Assembly: GCA_021810985.1 (NCBI GenBank)
Contig: JAJZQA010000050.1
Span: forward strand, 1-11,076
DNA length: 11,076 nt
Reading direction: 5' to 3'
Origin: Deltaproteobacteria bacterium
Lineage (GTDB): Bacteria; Desulfobacterota; Desulfuromonadia; Geobacterales; Geobacteraceae
In this document: positions 1 through 6,245 of the stretch, piece by piece
How positions within the stretch are numbered: the first letter of the stretch is position 1
Layout: each line of letters begins with the position of its first letter
Position numbers and translations under genes: made by a program
Notes under the pieces: model-generated
Told to the model about the DNA's origin: nothing
Seen by the model: the letters and a program-made list of their open reading frames with translations, nothing else
Database searches by the model: none

Positions 1-43
1 GACACAGAGGTTTTAAACCTCCGTATCGGCATTGATACCGCTA

Positions 44-71
44 AATATACCAAGCGGTATATTTATGTCAA
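44..71 (-). promoter_or_regulatory. sigma70 promoter directed out of the left edge
   Basis: Read on the minus strand, a perfect -35 hexamer TTGACA (71-66) is followed after 16 bp by TATATT (49-44). The predicted start is near 37. Downstream on the same strand lies a Shine-Dalgarno-like ACGGAGG (24-18), so a leftward gene probably begins at or just beyond the window edge; no well-spaced ATG is visible inside. The only candidate start within the window is a GTG at 5-3, about 12 nt after the SD, which is long spacing. The SD overlaps a 15-nt palindrome (7-21, arms GAGGTTT/AAACCTC) that could fold over it. Promoter boxes are seen directly; the gene served is inferred. Confidence 0.6.
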
Positions 72-98
72 GCGCGTTTTATACCAATCGGTATATTT
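47..98. promoter_or_regulatory. two tandem TetR-type operator-like dyads
   Basis: Two 18-bp copies of ATACCAAKCGGTATATTT (K = G or T) lie at 47-64 and 81-98, differing at one base. Each has a 5-bp inverted repeat ATACC-N4-GGTAT. Start-to-start spacing is 34 bp, about three helical turns. The first copy covers the spacer and -10 of the leftward promoter; the second lies just upstream of its -35 box. Dyads of this size and placement are typical of TetR/AcrR-family repressors, although the regulator is not in the window. A further partial inverted repeat, ATACCGC (35-41) with GCGGTAT (54-60), overlaps the first copy. Repression is inferred from position. Confidence 0.6.
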
Positions 99-149
99 CC
101 AGACAAAGGAAACCGGCCCCCTGCACAAACCGGATATTTTACACAGCAT

Positions 150-163
150 ACCGGACACCCGGT
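150..163 (-). terminator. weak hairpin after the L,D-transpeptidase gene
   Basis: An inverted repeat ACCGG-acac-CCGGT lies 6 bp past the stop codon of the last gene of the leftward operon. No U-run follows on the minus strand, so an intrinsic terminator is doubtful; it may only stabilise the transcript 3' end. No better terminator is visible before the next leftward promoter. Confidence 0.2.
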
Positions 164-168
164 AACTG

Positions 169-942
169 TCATCTCCGCTCACTCGCCAAGCAGTCTGATG
201 ATACACGTTCACCCTTGGCCAACAAGACGATTGAATTTCTTGTCCCCAGGATCGCCAGCGGTTTTGCCTGTGGCTCCAGCCAGCCGAGGACCCGCAGAAT
301 ATCGTTTTCGGCCAGGGCGACACAGCCCTGGGTCGGCAAGTGTTCCTCGCACCGCACATGGATGAAGATGGCGCTGCCCGCCCCTTTGACAACCGGGTCG
401 GTGTTGTATTCGATAACGATGCCGTACTTGTAGCGATCATCGTTCAATTTCATCTGCTCAAATGAAGTAGCGGACGTTTCGCCCTTCCGGCCCCAGCGGT
501 TATAGTCGGGAGAATTGCCGTCGTCCACCCAGATATCGTTGTCACCGGACTGCCGGTAGGACAGGCGGGTATCGACCGCCGCTGGATAGCCAAAGGCTCG
601 CTTCAGGGCAAAAACCCCGGATGGCGTCCGGACGTCCCCCTCCTTTTTCTCGCCCGGCGGGGCAAAGCCGTTTCTGCCGATCAGGGCCGGCAGCGCCGGG
701 AAAGCAGTGCGCCAGACACCTGCCCTCTTCTCCAGGGCATAGAGCATCGCCGTAGTTCCGGCTGATTCTTCTCCCATTACCATCAGTACCTGGGATGAGT
801 CGCCAGCCAAAGTCTCCAGGGATGCTTGGAGCCATGCGGCCAGAGCTTCCTCTGCCGAAACATCCGGTGCGACCCAAAGAATCGACATCAGGCAGAAAAA
901 CAACGCCGCCGGAAAGAAGGTGAATTTAACCGCTACTTTCAT
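169..942 (-). CDS. secreted L,D-transpeptidase (YkuD-fold) family protein
   Basis: A 257-residue exported protein. Residues 1-30 form a signal peptide with a hydrophobic core and a cleavage-compatible VSA (28-30). The YkuD-fold signatures follow: GDVRTPSGVF at 102-111, resembling the family's G-x-R-TP-x-G motif, and the catalytic block from H195 through TQGC (204-207), which supplies the conserved His and nucleophilic Cys. Enzymes of this family form or trim 3-3 peptidoglycan cross-links, or attach proteins to peptidoglycan, in the periplasm; which reaction this one performs cannot be told. It lacks an obvious LysM or other wall-binding domain, closer to the YafK/ErfK-like single-domain proteins. 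The ATG at 942 (or the adjacent ATG at 945) is chosen because GAGGG lies just upstream; a longer frame to 1029 would overlap the symporter gene and disrupt the signal peptide. The gap to the symporter stop is about 20 bp, so it is the last gene of the operon. Confidence 0.88.
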   Translation of the reverse strand: MKVAVKFTFFPAALFFCLMSILWVAPDVSAEEALAAWLQASLETLAGDSSQVLMVMGEESAGTTAMLYALEKRAGVWRTAFPALPALIGRNGFAPPGEKKEGDVRTPSGVFALKRAFGYPAAVDTRLSYRQSGDNDIWVDDGNSPDYNRWGRKGETSATSFEQMKLNDDRYKYGIVIEYNTDPVVKGAGSAIFIHVRCEEHLPTQGCVALAENDILRVLGWLEPQAKPLAILGTRNSIVLLAKGERVSSDCLASERR

Positions 943-964
943 CATTTCCCTCGCCCGTTCTCCT

Positions 965-2203
965 TCACCCTGACGATTCCATCCAGCTCTTGCCACCCAG
1001 CACCCGGGCGACCAGCATGCTGGAAACATTATCTCCGACAGCGTTGATCATAGTGGCGGGCGCATCCACCAGGGTGCCGATCATCGTAATCAGGGGCAGC
1101 GCTTCCGGGGGAAAGCCATAGAAGGACAGGATCAACAACTCACCGATCGTGCCGCCGCCGGGGATGCCGCTGACCACCACGCCGGTCAGCAGGGCGATCC
1201 CCAGGGCGGTAAGAATCGGCTCAAGTCCGCTGAAGGGCATCTGAAATATGCCGAAGAGAAAGGCGATCTTCAGCACGGCAGCCAGACAGGAACCTTCCAT
1301 GTGGATCGTGGCGCCGACCGGAATGACCACCTCACTGATATCCTTTGGTACGCCGATGTTGTCCGCCGCCTGCAGATTGGCGGGGATCGTCGCAATCGAA
1401 CTGCCGGTGGCAAGTGCGATAAGCGAAGGCGGAATAATCTCGCGCCAGAATTTTTTCACGCCGCGGGCCCGACCGGCCAGAAAAGCATAGCAGCTGAAGG
1501 CAACGGCAAAATAGATCAGGGCGGTCGGATAGTAGAGGGTCATGGCGCGGACATAGGAACCGAGCAACTCCGGGCCGAACACCCCGACCAGGTAGGCGAA
1601 GTAGGCCCCGAGGCCGATCGGCGCGTAATACATGATGAAGCTGATCAGTTTCATCATCACTTCATTGGCCGAGCTCAGAAAAGCGGCAAAGGTCTTGCCC
1701 TTTTCGCCCACCGCGGAGGTGGCAAGACCGGTCAGCAGCGAAAAGACAATCAAGGCCAGCATGTTGTTCTTGGATAAAAGGTTGGGAAAATCGGAGACGG
1801 TAAAAGCACGCACAAGTTGCTCGGAGGCTTTGAGATGCTGCACCTCAATTGCCGCGGGCAAGGGGATGCTCGAAGCGAGGGCAGGCGGGAACAGGACGAC
1901 GGCGGCGATCATGACCACTGAAGCGACAAGCCCGGTGGCGACAAAGATCAGAACCATCAGCAAGAGGATTTTACCCAGACGCCGGAGATTGGTCATCGCG
2001 GCAACGGTGGATGAGATGGAAAAGAAGACCAGCGGGACAATCACGGTAAAGAGCAGATTGAGAAAGATGTCGCCCAACGGCTTGAACATGGCAGCATCTT
2101 TTTTCATGATGATGCCGAGGAGAGCTCCGAAAACAATGGAAGCGATCAGCAGCAGGGAAAATCGGTAGGAGTGCAGAAATGAAGGAATATTATTTTTCTT
2201 CAT
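965..2203 (-). CDS. DAACS-family (SDF) dicarboxylate/amino acid:cation symporter
   Basis: A 412-residue inner-membrane secondary transporter with the full GltPh/DctA layout: N-terminal scaffold helices (about 14-105), a region around 145-245 with further helices, hairpin HP1 (tip GSSI 267-270), TM7 with HMEGS (301-305), glycine-rich HP2 (GIPGGG 346-351) and TM8 (D380 to D391, containing T384, N387, D391). Length is normal. The family couples Na+ or H+ entry to uptake of acidic or neutral amino acids or C4-dicarboxylates. Relative to GltPh, the arginine that grips the substrate side-chain carboxylate (R397) aligns with A383, the HP1 arginine with G267, and the TM7 sodium-site NMDG with HMEG. 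A neutral substrate and altered ion coupling are therefore plausible but inferred. The ATG lies 6 bp after the channel stop codon with a modest GGTGA upstream, suggesting translational coupling to the channel gene. Confidence 0.9.
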   Translation of the reverse strand: MKKNNIPSFLHSYRFSLLLIASIVFGALLGIIMKKDAAMFKPLGDIFLNLLFTVIVPLVFFSISSTVAAMTNLRRLGKILLLMVLIFVATGLVASVVMIAAVVLFPPALASSIPLPAAIEVQHLKASEQLVRAFTVSDFPNLLSKNNMLALIVFSLLTGLATSAVGEKGKTFAAFLSSANEVMMKLISFIMYYAPIGLGAYFAYLVGVFGPELLGSYVRAMTLYYPTALIYFAVAFSCYAFLAGRARGVKKFWREIIPPSLIALATGSSIATIPANLQAADNIGVPKDISEVVIPVGATIHMEGSCLAAVLKIAFLFGIFQMPFSGLEPILTALGIALLTGVVVSGIPGGGTIGELLILSFYGFPPEALPLITMIGTLVDAPATMINAVGDNVSSMLVARVLGGKSWMESSG

Positions 2204-2209
2204 GTGTGG

Positions 2210-3895
2210 TCACCGGAACGTCCTGTTAAAATCCTCTTCCTGCTCCGGGCTGCCGATGAGAATCAGGTCCGAGCCCGCTTCCAGGACGGTTTCAGGTGGC
2301 GGCATTATCAGCGGCTCCGCAGACTCCGAGTTTTCGATTGCCACGACGGAGCAGCCGGTCTGGCGCCGGATGTGGGCCTCATTCAGGCGCATACCGGCCA
2401 GATTTGGCGGCAGCGGCCGGCGGAAGACCCCGATCCCTTCGCTCAGATAGATCGACTCCTTGTTCTCCAGGACATTAGTTAGAATACTAGCCCCGACCGA
2501 GGCATTGGAGACCACGAAATCGGCGCCGGCCGCGTAGAGTTGATCAACGTTTTCCTCACGATTGGCGCGGGCCACGATGCGGATGTGAGAATTGGAGTGG
2601 CGGGCCGCCAGTGTCATGAAGATGTTTGAGTTGTCGTCGTTAGTGGTGACAATCAGTCCCCGCGCCCGGGCAATTCCCGACTTCCACAGCAGCGCCCGGC
2701 TGGTGGCATCGCCCACGACCGCTGAATGCTCTTCGCAATGGGGGTTTTCCTGCTGATCAACCAGGACGAACGGAACCCCCATATTGTCAAGATACGAAGC
2801 AGCGGCACAACCGATGCGGCCGTGCCCCAGGACAAAGACCAGGTCCTCGCCGGACTTTTCATCAATGAGCCGTTCGAGTGCCACAAGTTGTTCCTGGGTT
2901 CCGGCCAACACCATCAAGGCTTTTTCAGAAAGCAGTGAGTCACGGCGGGGAATACTGAATACTCCCCGCTCCCAGAGGCCGATAACAGCCAGATTGGTTT
3001 GCTGGCGAAGGCTGATCTGCTCTAAAGTCCTGCCGACAAAAGGCGTTCCATAGAGCGGAATCTCGGCAATGAGCAGCGTCCCGAACGAATCGAGCACATG
3101 GGCCTTGGCCCCCCGGGTAGTTGCCCGGATCGCCAGGTAGCGGCCGAGAATCCGGGAAAGGGGAATCGCCTGGTTCGCACCTGCCAGCCTGAGCAGTTCC
3201 ACATGCTCCGGCTCTTCGGCGATAACGGCAATGGGCGTTTCACACAGTGTCCGAACGGTCAGGGAGAGGTTGATCGTCTCGGGGTCGCCCAGGTTGGAGA
3301 TGATGTAGCGGGCCTGTGCGACACGCGCGCCGCTGAGAAACGCCGAATCGGTAGGGATGCCGTACAAGACCCGCAGCCCTTGAGCTTCCAAGGCATAAGC
3401 CTCGTCATGGTTGGCCGCTATCACGACAAAAGGCATCCGCCGCCCCTGCATCTTTCGCATCAAGGCGCGGGTAACGGCATCGATACCGAAGATCAGCACG
3501 TGACCCTGCATATCATTTGGAAGTTCGGGCGGCGGCCGGTAGCGGATCCGCTCCTCGATCCAGGGAGCGATAAACAGGCTGATCATACCGAAGGGAAGGA
3601 GAATCAGGAGGAAAATCACCCCGGAGATGGTTACCAAGGCGGCAAAGATGTAGCCGGGCTCCGAGTGAAAGGTAATATCGCCGAATCCAAGGGTGGTCAT
3701 GACCGTAATGGTCCAATAGATCCCGGCAATGATGGAATACTCCCGCCCCTCCAGATACCACATGAGGTGACGGAACACCATGGCGTAGACCAGCACCATG
3801 GTAAACAGAAAACAGCAATACACTATGAGCAGTTTCAGGTTTTTTCGTGCCTGACCGCGCAGGAAAAAGGCAAGTTCCGCCGCAACTGTCTTCAC
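2210..3895 (-). CDS. potassium channel with two RCK (TrkA-N/TrkA-C) domains, GsuK-like
   Basis: A 561-residue ligand-gated K+ channel subunit. TM1 spans about 20-42, the pore helix and selectivity filter are TTLGFGD (67-73), and TM2 spans about 83-111 with hinge glycine G92. Two tandem cytosolic RCK modules follow. RCK1 (about 131-335) has a degenerate nucleotide loop (FGIDAVTRAL, 136-145). RCK2 (about 351-555) has a canonical GHGRIG (357-362) and an acidic residue at strand-2 end (D380), expected for NAD(H)/nucleotide binding. Filter GFGD instead of GYGD still selects K+ in known channels. A single chain with two RCKs is the layout of Geobacter GsuK and of BK/MthK-related channels; four subunits would form the pore and an eight-domain gating ring. 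The start is GTG, supported by AAGGAG about 6 nt upstream; no in-frame ATG near it gives a complete TM1. It is first in the leftward operon. Confidence 0.9.
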   Translation of the reverse strand: MKTVAAELAFFLRGQARKNLKLLIVYCCFLFTMVLVYAMVFRHLMWYLEGREYSIIAGIYWTITVMTTLGFGDITFHSEPGYIFAALVTISGVIFLLILLPFGMISLFIAPWIEERIRYRPPPELPNDMQGHVLIFGIDAVTRALMRKMQGRRMPFVVIAANHDEAYALEAQGLRVLYGIPTDSAFLSGARVAQARYIISNLGDPETINLSLTVRTLCETPIAVIAEEPEHVELLRLAGANQAIPLSRILGRYLAIRATTRGAKAHVLDSFGTLLIAEIPLYGTPFVGRTLEQISLRQQTNLAVIGLWERGVFSIPRRDSLLSEKALMVLAGTQEQLVALERLIDEKSGEDLVFVLGHGRIGCAAASYLDNMGVPFVLVDQQENPHCEEHSAVVGDATSRALLWKSGIARARGLIVTTNDDNSNIFMTLAARHSNSHIRIVARANREENVDQLYAAGADFVVSNASVGASILTNVLENKESIYLSEGIGVFRRPLPPNLAGMRLNEAHIRRQTGCSVVAIENSESAEPLIMPPPETVLEAGSDLILIGSPEQEEDFNRTFR

Positions 3896-3972
3896 GTTCT
3901 CTCCTTATCGATGGTGCCCGCGAAAAATCAGGCCAGAGAGGGTTCAAGGGTAGCAAGACACCGTCAAGACGA

Positions 3973-4015
3973 CAGGTATTCTACCTGACTTCAACGGGAT
4001 GACCGCCCGAGTCAG
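3973..4015 (-). promoter_or_regulatory. leader hairpins upstream of the channel operon
   Basis: In the predicted 5' leader (about 4063 to 3896), the minus-strand RNA can form a stem CTGACT+CGGG with CCCG+AGTCAG (4015-4006 with 3998-3985, a 4-nt bulge at 3994-3991 and a 7-nt loop). It can also form a second hairpin, CAGGTA-gaa-TACCTG (3987-3973). They share bases 3987-3985, so they compete. No U-run follows either stem and no known riboswitch consensus (including c-di-AMP ydaO) is recognised. The inverted repeats are directly visible; regulatory function is speculative. Confidence 0.3.
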
Positions 4016-4069
4016 CCGGGCCGCCGAGTCGATCCTCTGCTGCATAGTTACTTTATCAGAGCCTCATCG

Positions 4070-4097
4070 ATAGTATACACGTAGCGCACCTTGTCAA
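4070..4097 (-). promoter_or_regulatory. sigma70 promoter of the channel-symporter-transpeptidase operon
   Basis: On the minus strand TTGACA (4097-4092) is followed by a 16-bp spacer and TACTAT (4075-4070). The -35 is perfect and the -10 has four of six consensus bases. Transcription would start near 4063, giving a leader of about 168 nt before the GTG at 3895. It is divergent from the selO promoter about 110 bp away. Confidence 0.6.
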
Positions 4098-4182
4098 CAA
4101 TTAAGTGGAGAGGACTCGCAGGGCCTAAAGGAGCTGTTGGAGAAGTTGTGAAACCATCACCGTTGTTTCTTGCACCGGCATC

Positions 4183-4252
4183 GAGCCCCGGCTCCCGGGA
4201 GAAAAGCCCTGACAATTGCCCGCCGGGAGCGTAAAATGTATTTCAAGAAATA
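4183..4252. promoter_or_regulatory. cluster of inverted repeats around the selO promoter
   Basis: Four dyads are packed here. GAGCC-cc-GGCTC is at 4183-4194. The perfect 10-bp palindrome CTCCCGGGAG is at 4192-4201. A split pair GCTCCCGG (4191-4198) and CCGGGAGC (4223-4230) flanks the -35 box with arm centres 32 bp apart, close to three helical turns. TATTTC-aa-GAAATA (4239-4252) is centred at about +1. The last has classic repressor-operator placement. The GC-rich repeats could bind a dimeric regulator that loops across the -35, or they could be an RNA hairpin. No cognate regulator is encoded nearby. Confidence 0.4.
4209..4237 (+). promoter_or_regulatory. sigma70 promoter of selO
   Basis: CTGACA (4209-4214), a 17-bp spacer and TAAAAT (4232-4237): each hexamer matches the consensus at five of six positions and spacing is optimal. 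The predicted start is near 4244, about 80 nt before the selO ATG. Confidence 0.6.
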
Positions 4253-4323
4253 AACGCACGTGAGCCGGTCCCAGAAAAGCAGTTCATCGCGATGGTACCG
4301 CTCATGTAGAGAATAGGAAGCCC

Positions 4324-5805
4324 ATGAAAGCAAACACCAGTACGAAACAACTAGAAGCAGGCTGGAATTTTGACAACAGCTATGTCCGTCTTCCGGAATC
4401 ATTGTATGCGCGCCTGAACCCGGCACCGGTGCGTGAACCGCGTCTGGTGGTGTTCAACCGGCTGCTGGCCGAATCGCTCGGCTTGCGTCCGGAGGCCCTG
4501 GCAGGAGACGAAGGCGCCGCCATCTTTGCCGGCAATCTGATTCCCGCGGGCGCGGAGCCGATTGCCCAAGCCTATGCCGGACACCAATTCGGCTCTTTCA
4601 CCATATTGGGCGATGGCCGGGCGATTCTGCTCGGCGAACAAATCACGCACGGCGGCGAACGTTTCGACATCCAGCTAAAAGGTTCCGGCCGAACGCCTTT
4701 TTCCCGGCGTGGCGACGGTCGCGCGGCACTGGGTCCAATGCTCCGGGAATACATCATCAGCGAGGCCATGCACGCCCTTGGCATTCCCACGACCCGCAGC
4801 CTCGCGGTCGTGACCACTGGCGAACAGGTATTCCGCGAAACCCCGCTCCAAGGCGCGATCCTCACCCGCGTTGCGGCCAGCCACATCCGCGTCGGTACCT
4901 TTGAATTCCTCGCGGCAAAGGGCGACCTGGAAGGTATCCGCACGCTGGCGGAGTACACCATCCGCCGTCACTACCCCGATCTGTGTGACGCGGAAGACCG
5001 CTATCTTGCCCTGCTTTACCGGGTAATGGAGCGGCAGGCGGCATTGGTAACGAAGTGGCTGGAGGTCGGCTTCATCCATGGGGTGATGAACACCGACAAC
5101 ACGTCGCTCTGCGGCGAAACCATCGATTACGGCCCGTGCGCCTTCATGGATGCCTATGATCCCGCCACCGTGTTCAGTTCCATCGACCAGGGCGGCCGCT
5201 ACGCCTACGGCAACCAGTCGCAGATCGTGCAATGGAATCTCACCCGTTTTGCCGAAACGCTGCTGCCGATCCTCCATGAGGAACAGGACCAGGCCGTCCG
5301 GCTTGCGCAAGAAGCGATCTCAACCTTTCCGGAGATTTTTCTCCGCTACCGGCTCTCCGGTATCCGGGCAAAGCTGGGCCTGTTCAACGAAGAAAGCGCT
5401 GATCTCGAGCTGACGAAAGAGCTGCTCACCTGCATGCAGCAGAACCGCGCCGATTTCACCAACACCTTCCGCGAGCTTACCGCGGAAACAGCGGCGGATA
5501 CAGCGCTGTTCCGTGACGCGGGATTTCTGGATTGGCAGCGGCGCTGGCAGGAGCGCCTGGCGCGACAGCCTCAAACCGCCGCAGAGTCTCGCACGCTGAT
5601 GCGGGCCCATAACCCTGCCGTCATCCCCCGTAACCACCGGGTGGAGGAAGCCCTGGAGGCAGCGGTCGAACGGAGTGATTTCACGGTCATGGCGAAACTG
5701 CTCGAAGTCTTGTCCCGGCCCTACGCTGAGCGAGCCGAAGATTACGACTATCGCTCGCCGCCAGAACCTTCGGCACAATGCTACCAAACTTTCTGCGGGA
5801 CCTGA
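4324..5805 (+). CDS. selO: protein adenylyltransferase SelO (YdiU/UPF0061 family)
   Basis: A 493-residue full-length SelO. This pseudokinase-fold enzyme binds ATP in flipped orientation and transfers AMP to Ser/Thr/Tyr hydroxyls of target proteins; in other organisms it is tied to redox homeostasis. Visible family blocks are AYAGHQFG (83-90), the nucleotide-binding stretch around QLKGSGRTPFSRRGDGR (117-133, with K119 and the RR pair), the HGVMNTDN block (252-259) with predicted catalytic/metal D258 and N259, and the DFG-like DYG at 268-270. D258 and D268 are ten residues apart, as in the characterised enzyme. C272 and the third-from-last residue C491 (tail TFCGT) match the paired cysteines reported to form a regulatory disulfide in E. 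coli SelO; eukaryotic SelO carries selenocysteine near that C-terminal position. The ATG is preceded by AGGAAG at proper spacing. It is monocistronic, divergent from the channel operon. Confidence 0.95.
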   Translation: MKANTSTKQLEAGWNFDNSYVRLPESLYARLNPAPVREPRLVVFNRLLAESLGLRPEALAGDEGAAIFAGNLIPAGAEPIAQAYAGHQFGSFTILGDGRAILLGEQITHGGERFDIQLKGSGRTPFSRRGDGRAALGPMLREYIISEAMHALGIPTTRSLAVVTTGEQVFRETPLQGAILTRVAASHIRVGTFEFLAAKGDLEGIRTLAEYTIRRHYPDLCDAEDRYLALLYRVMERQAALVTKWLEVGFIHGVMNTDNTSLCGETIDYGPCAFMDAYDPATVFSSIDQGGRYAYGNQSQIVQWNLTRFAETLLPILHEEQDQAVRLAQEAISTFPEIFLRYRLSGIRAKLGLFNEESADLELTKELLTCMQQNRADFTNTFRELTAETAADTALFRDAGFLDWQRRWQERLARQPQTAAESRTLMRAHNPAVIPRNHRVEEALEAAVERSDFTVMAKLLEVLSRPYAERAEDYDYRSPPEPSAQCYQTFCGT

Positions 5806-5941
5806 GGCCGGCAAGCAAAACCGTGGAAACACTCGCAACTTTTTAATGAATAATTACTCTACCTGCCGGATTTTTCCCGACCAAAGGTAATAAAAATATC
5901 TGCCGTTCTCGCGAACAACGTTGTGGAGAATTTATTCGCCA

Positions 5942-5980
5942 GCGTGTTCAATAGTAACACGCACGAGACACACCGTGCGT
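5942..5980. promoter_or_regulatory. two overlapping 7-bp-arm inverted repeats (possible enhancer sites)
   Basis: GCGTGTT-N7-AACACGC occupies 5942-5962 and ACGCACG-N8-CGTGCGT occupies 5959-5980, both perfect. Their arms share 5959-5962, so as RNA they are mutually exclusive hairpins. As DNA they are two dyads centred about 18 bp apart, roughly 150-165 bp upstream of the start predicted from the sigma54-like promoter, where enhancer-binding proteins usually sit. Neither stem has a U-run. Function is inferred from position. Confidence 0.4.
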
Positions 5981-6091
5981 TTCAGAGCAGAACTCAGCGT
6001 ATGCAGATCTCCCCTTTGAGGAAAAAGGCCAACCAGCAGATACGCGCTTGAGACATGTCTTACCTTATGAATACATTTTCACCAAAATAAC

Positions 6092-6107
6092 TGGTAGAAA
6101 ACTTGCT
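6092..6107 (+). promoter_or_regulatory. putative sigma54 (-24/-12) promoter for the kinase gene
   Basis: TGGTAGAAAACTTGCT keeps the invariant GG-N10-GC spacing of sigma54 promoters and departs from TGGCACR-N4-TTGCW only at the fourth and sixth bases. Transcription would start near 6118, leaving a leader of about 128 nt. No good TTGACA/TATAAT pair competes close by. Confidence 0.45.
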
Positions 6108-6195
6108 TCTCCGCTATTCTCGAAGCAGTACAAACGCTACCGCAGCCTGTATCACTTCCGCTGATTCCAGGGACAAGATAATTACAAGCCAAAAC

Positions 6196-6212
6196 TGAGC
6201 ATTACATGCTCA
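6196..6212 (+). promoter_or_regulatory. leader hairpin/dyad ahead of the kinase gene
   Basis: TGAGCAT-tac-ATGCTCA is a perfect 7-bp inverted repeat 33 bp before the kinase ATG and about 24 bp before its CGAGGA ribosome-binding site. In RNA it forms a compact stem-loop with a 3-nt loop; in DNA it could be a response-regulator site. Either role is a guess. Confidence 0.3.
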
Positions 6213-6245
6213 CGCACATGGGTAGGGATTTACAACGAGGACACG

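Larger units (their letters stand above)
5806..6245. other. 440-bp intergenic region between selO and the PocR kinase gene
   Basis: No convincing protein gene on either strand; composition is visibly more AT-rich than the flanking genes. Just after selO a separated inverted repeat CCGGCA (5808-5813)/TGCCGG (5864-5869) is followed by ATTTTT, a poor terminator candidate because of its 50-nt loop. A perfect 10-bp palindrome ACAACGTTGT lies at 5915-5924. Further right are the paired dyads, the sigma54-like promoter and the leader hairpin described separately. No tRNA or recognised small RNA is seen. Confidence 0.6.

Noticed and set aside
169..1029. Longer L,D-transpeptidase start at 1029
   Set aside because: It would overlap the symporter gene by 65 bp and put an Arg/Trp-rich extension before the signal peptide; GAGGG before 945/942 marks the true start.
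3098..3988. 296-codon plus-strand frame opposite the channel gene
   Set aside because: It is antisense to a confidently assigned channel; its translation is low-complexity, Gly/His/Gln-rich and without domains, a typical shadow in GC-rich DNA.
3944..4045. 33-codon leader ORF before the channel gene
   Set aside because: No ribosome-binding site before its ATG and unremarkable codon use; kept only as a possibility.
4675..5310. 211-codon minus-strand frame inside selO
   Set aside because: selO is conserved end to end; the opposite frame has no motif and no ribosome-binding site.
5806..5875. Rho-independent terminator after selO
   Set aside because: Only a 6-bp stem with a 50-nt loop before ATTTTT; too weak to call.
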